From an uncultured Solobacterium sp. (GTDB taxonomy: Bacteria; Bacillota_I; Bacilli_A; Erysipelotrichales; Erysipelotrichaceae): a stretch of 9,031 nucleotides of DNA. Below, piece after piece: positions 7,063 to 9,031 of this stretch. Position 1 is the stretch's first letter; every line of letters begins with the position of its first letter. The DNA lies in the NCBI GenBank assembly GCA_927911475.1, contig CAKMPP010000079.1, forward strand, positions 1 to 9,031, read 5' to 3'. Position numbers and translations under genes: made by a program. The notes below the pieces were generated by a model, which worked only from the letters and a program-made list of their open reading frames with translations, searched no databases and was not told where the DNA came from.

Positions 7063-7855
7063 CGAACAATCATACTATGCACGCATGTGTGCAACAATGA
7101 GTGATAAACTGAGTGCTTTAGAAGGTCAGGTTCAAAAAGGAATGAGAGTATTAGACTTTGGATCAGGGCCTAGTGATGATGTCTATGAATATGTACGTCA
7201 TTTTGAAGCAAATTATTATGCTTTGGATAACTCGAGACAAGTACAGATGTTACTGGAGGAAAAGGGGATTCACTGTATTGACCTTGCTTTTCTAAAGAGT
7301 ACAGATTTGCAGTTCGATATTATCTTTATGTCGAGTGTATTTCATGAATTACTTTCGTATCTTTCTCGAAATGAGGCAGCAGATACAATGAATGTTGTAC
7401 TTTCCCGTTTGGCAGAAAATGGAAAGTTAATTATTCGTGACTGGTGTAGCCCTGAAAATAAGACTATTGCCAAGCTAGAAGTGATTTCAACAAAGATAGA
7501 TGAAGTGAAGATATGGGTTAAAGAGCTTTCTGAACATGCGATATTTTTAGGTGAAGTTCATGTGGAAGGAAATACAATCCAAGCAAGTATAGATGATTTA
7601 TATAATATTTTATTACATGTGACTTGGGGACTACAGTCAATTTCACGTGAGAGTAATGAATCCTATTTGGTTGATTGCACATCAATTAAACAGTTTATTC
7701 TTAATGGTAATCCGAATATTAAGCTAGTCAGCCAGCGCGCATATTATCAATCGGATTATACAAATTATTTGTCGAACTACTTTAAGGATGTAGATGAATT
7801 TGTAAAACAACATCACATTTGTACAAAACAAGTTTTAGTTCTCCAGAAGGTGTGA
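7055..7855 (+). CDS. Class I SAM-dependent methyltransferase, substrate unknown
   Basis: A 266-residue soluble protein with a Rossmann-type methyltransferase core. Motif I is VLDFGSGPSDD (32-42), with an acidic residue for the SAM ribose at Asp58 in YALDNS. A motif IV-like stretch FDIIFMSSVFHEL (87-99) is followed by GKLIIRDW (123-130), typical of the strand after the active-site region. Motif I departs from the commonest form: Ser40 stands where a third glycine is often found. The C-terminal 130 residues (about 137-266) show no domain I can name and may form the substrate-binding lid. The start overlaps the ECF gene by 8 bases, with AGGGA nine bases upstream inside that gene. The target could be a small molecule; nothing in the sequence settles this. 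Confidence 0.8.
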   Translation: MNNEQSYYARMCATMSDKLSALEGQVQKGMRVLDFGSGPSDDVYEYVRHFEANYYALDNSRQVQMLLEEKGIHCIDLAFLKSTDLQFDIIFMSSVFHELLSYLSRNEAADTMNVVLSRLAENGKLIIRDWCSPENKTIAKLEVISTKIDEVKIWVKELSEHAIFLGEVHVEGNTIQASIDDLYNILLHVTWGLQSISRESNESYLVDCTSIKQFILNGNPNIKLVSQRAYYQSDYTNYLSNYFKDVDEFVKQHHICTKQVLVLQKV

Positions 7856-7864
7856 GCATATATT

Positions 7865-7893
7865 TTGCAAAGAAATACGACTAATGATACGTT
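7865..7893 (+). promoter_or_regulatory. Possible promoter of the nrdI-like gene
   Basis: TTGCAA (7865-7870) and TACGTT (7888-7893) are 17 bases apart. The -10 box is poor (3 of 6) but is preceded by TGA, making an extended -10. The 80-base gap after the methyltransferase holds no terminator, so read-through from the upstream cluster is an alternative. Confidence 0.35.
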
Positions 7894-7935
7894 ATAGACA
7901 TAAGTTAGTATTAACAAACAAAAGGAGATATAAAA

Positions 7936-8298
7936 ATGAAAATTGTTTTTGTGACAAGAATGGGAAATACAGATGAATTAGTAAGACAGAAGCTAGGCTA
8001 TACAGATGCGATTCAAATCGTTGATGGTAGTGAAAAGGTTGATGGAGACTACGTACTATTCACATATACAGACGGATATGGTGAAGTTCCAGGTGTAGTT
8101 GAAAGCTTCTTAGACAACAATAAGGCTGGTTTAAAGGGTGTTGTTGCGACTGGTTCTATGGCTCGTCATGCGGACACATTCGCAGCGGCTGGTGATAAGA
8201 TTGTTAAGGACTTTGGTGGTGTATTAATCGCTAAGGTTGACGTTCAGGGAACTGAAGAAGACCACGCTAAGATTAAGTCTGCAATTGCGGCTTTATAA
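7936..8298 (+). CDS. nrdI: NrdI-like flavodoxin (ribonucleotide reductase activating flavoprotein)
   Basis: A 120-residue cytoplasmic FMN-binding protein, the size of NrdI. NrdI supplies the oxidant for building the Mn(III)2-tyrosyl radical cofactor in the NrdF subunit of class Ib ribonucleotide reductase. The phosphate-binding loop is TRMGNT (7-12), a variant of the flavodoxin T/S-x-T-G-N-T. The stretch TYTDGYGEVPGVVESFL (43-59), GVVATGSMARHADTF (68-82) and QGTEED (104-109) line up with recalled NrdI positions: TYT...G.VP...FL, GV..(S/T)G....F and SGT..D. The start at 7936 has AAGGAG eight bases upstream. No nrdE, nrdF or nrdH gene is next to it in the window, unlike the common nrdI-nrdE-nrdF arrangement. 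A related flavodoxin-like protein with another partner is the main alternative. Confidence 0.72.
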   Translation: MKIVFVTRMGNTDELVRQKLGYTDAIQIVDGSEKVDGDYVLFTYTDGYGEVPGVVESFLDNNKAGLKGVVATGSMARHADTFAAAGDKIVKDFGGVLIAKVDVQGTEEDHAKIKSAIAAL

Positions 8299-8303
8299 CG
8301 AAA

Positions 8304-8331
8304 ATAAAACATCGGTATGCCGATGTTTTAT
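8304..8331. terminator. Bidirectional terminator shared by nrdI and pyrR
   Basis: A 12-bp perfect stem pairs ATAAAACATCGG (8304-8315) with CCGATGTTTTAT (8320-8331) around the loop TATG. T-rich stretches occur on both strands: TTTTATAGTTT after it on plus and TTTTATTTT on minus. The pyrR stop codon (8328-8330) lies inside the stem. This ends two convergent genes with one element. Confidence 0.8.
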
Positions 8332-8864
8332 AGTTTATAGAGTCTTACAACAGTTTCATCATCAATACCTTCGATAGAAACATCAATGAGTTCATCACGA
8401 GAGGTTGGTACATTTTTGCCAATGAAGTCAGGTCGTATTGGTAATTCACGATGACCACGATCAATCAGTACTGCAAGCTGTATAGCTTTTGGACGACCAT
8501 GCGAGAATACTGCATCAATCGCAGCTCGAATGGTTCTGCCAGTGTAGATAACATCATCTACGAGTATTACTACATAATCTTGAATGTTCTCTGGTAAACT
8601 GATATCAGTTGTCTTTGGAGTTTCACTAAGTTCTGTAAGATCATCTCGATATAAAGAGATATCTACCTCTCCAACAGGAAGTTCAACATTTGTGTACTTC
8701 TTGATATTTTCAGCTAGTTTCTTCGCTAGTGGAATGCCACGGCGTTTGATACCAACCAAACATACATTTGGAGATGAACTATCTCGTTCGATAATCTCAT
8801 GAGCGATACGTGTTAATGAGCGCTCAATTTGTGCTTGATCCATGAGTTCTGTAATCAGTTCCAT
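8328..8864 (-). CDS. pyrR: PyrR: pyrimidine regulator / uracil phosphoribosyltransferase
   Basis: A 178-residue cytoplasmic protein. In the family PyrR binds pyr mRNA leaders in response to UMP/UTP, causing transcription attenuation, and also makes UMP from uracil and PRPP. Family motifs are present throughout: SLTRIAHEIIER (16-27), VGIKRRGIPLAKKLAE (37-52), the basic loop SLYRDDL (70-76), the PRPP-binding loop VILVDDVIYTGRT (99-111), and the PyrR-typical DRGHRELPIRPDFIGKNVPT (135-154). I chose ATG at 8864 because GAGGT lies five bases upstream on the minus strand and the N-terminus then has the same length as B. subtilis PyrR. The frame extends to a TTG at 8891, but that start lies over the likely -10 box. 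It appears monocistronic, ending in the terminator shared with nrdI, with no pyr biosynthesis gene visible downstream. Confidence 0.93.
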   Translation of the reverse strand: MELITELMDQAQIERSLTRIAHEIIERDSSSPNVCLVGIKRRGIPLAKKLAENIKKYTNVELPVGEVDISLYRDDLTELSETPKTTDISLPENIQDYVVILVDDVIYTGRTIRAAIDAVFSHGRPKAIQLAVLIDRGHRELPIRPDFIGKNVPTSRDELIDVSIEGIDDETVVRLYKL

Positions 8865-8882
8865 ATCATACCTCGCAACCTC

Positions 8883-8888
8883 ATTATA
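8883..8888 (-). promoter_or_regulatory. -10 box of the probable pyrR promoter
   Basis: The minus strand carries a perfect TATAAT here (ATTATA on plus). The region 16 to 18 bases further upstream has no good -35 (TCACTT at best). Transcription would start near 8876, only about 12 bases before the pyrR ATG, leaving no room for an attenuator. Confidence 0.5.
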
Positions 8889-8956
8889 CAAAAAAATTAG
8901 ATAGAAAGTGATAGGTATTTAACTATAAGAAAAACAAGTGAAATTTTAAAAAATAG

Positions 8957-8985
8957 TGAGATTTAAAAAATCCAGATGAATCTCA
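8957..8985 (-). terminator. Possible terminator of a minus-strand gene beyond the right edge
   Basis: On the minus strand TGAGATT and AATCTCA form a 7-bp stem around a 15-base loop, followed by CTATTTTTT. The loop is large, so the hairpin is weak. Short open frames enter from the right edge on the minus strand and stop close to or within this element, but none is long enough to call a gene. Apart from this and the pyrR promoter, I see nothing in positions 8889-9031. Confidence 0.3.
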
Positions 8986-9031
8986 AAAAAGATCTTTGAA
9001 ATCGTGAATAGAGTACAGTTAAAACAACTAC

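Noticed and set aside
8865..8891. TTG-initiated extension of PyrR by nine residues
   Set aside because: The TTG adjoins the -10 TATAAT, and the shorter form from 8864 has GAGGT in place and matches B. subtilis PyrR in length.
8966..8984. Plus-strand stretch AATCCAGATGAATC resembling a PyrR RNA-binding loop, next to pyrR
   Set aside because: The first half fits the consensus ARUCCNGN, but the essential GAGGYU half is missing and the flanks cannot form the expected short stem. The resemblance is likely chance in AT-rich DNA.
8892..9031. Possible coding sequence entering from the right edge
   Set aside because: All short frames are Phe/Leu-rich, stop within about 85 bases and show no recognisable sequence.

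Overview
The window reads as ordinary chromosomal DNA of a low-GC Gram-positive bacterium (Bacillota). The evidence is an AT-rich composition, strong AGGAGG-type ribosome binding sites, sigma-A-like promoters, intrinsic terminators, a PyrR-family regulator, a NrdI-type flavoprotein and an ECF vitamin-transporter S component. Erysipelotrichia or a neighbouring class would fit, but that placement is only an impression. There are no tRNA or rRNA genes, insertion sequences, CRISPR arrays or phage genes.

Layout: (1) positions 1-150 hold the C-terminal end of an unidentified plus-strand gene, closed by an intrinsic terminator. (2) A well-formed promoter drives mgtA (257-2944), a P-type Mg2+-importing ATPase that ends in a strong terminator. 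(3) A TetR-family regulator (3064-3597) is followed by a 449-residue protein of DUF349-type helical repeats (3658-5007). (4) After a hairpin with almost no U-tract comes a tight three-gene cluster: a MATE efflux transporter, an ECF S component and a class I methyltransferase. The last two overlap by 8 bases. (5) A free-standing nrdI-like flavoprotein gene (7936-8298) converges on pyrR (minus strand, 8328-8864), and the two share a bidirectional terminator that contains the pyrR stop codon. (6) The last 167 bases carry the pyrR promoter and a possible minus-strand terminator for a gene outside the window.

Functional picture: Mg2+ uptake, membrane export, vitamin-type uptake, ribonucleotide reductase activation and pyrimidine sensing. 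Most of this is housekeeping. The points most worth following are the loss of the usual TM4 glutamate in the MgtA protein, the co-translated S component and methyltransferase next to a MATE exporter, the U-poor hairpin before that cluster, and a pyrR gene with a very short leader and no visible attenuator. I found no clear sign of a wholly new system.
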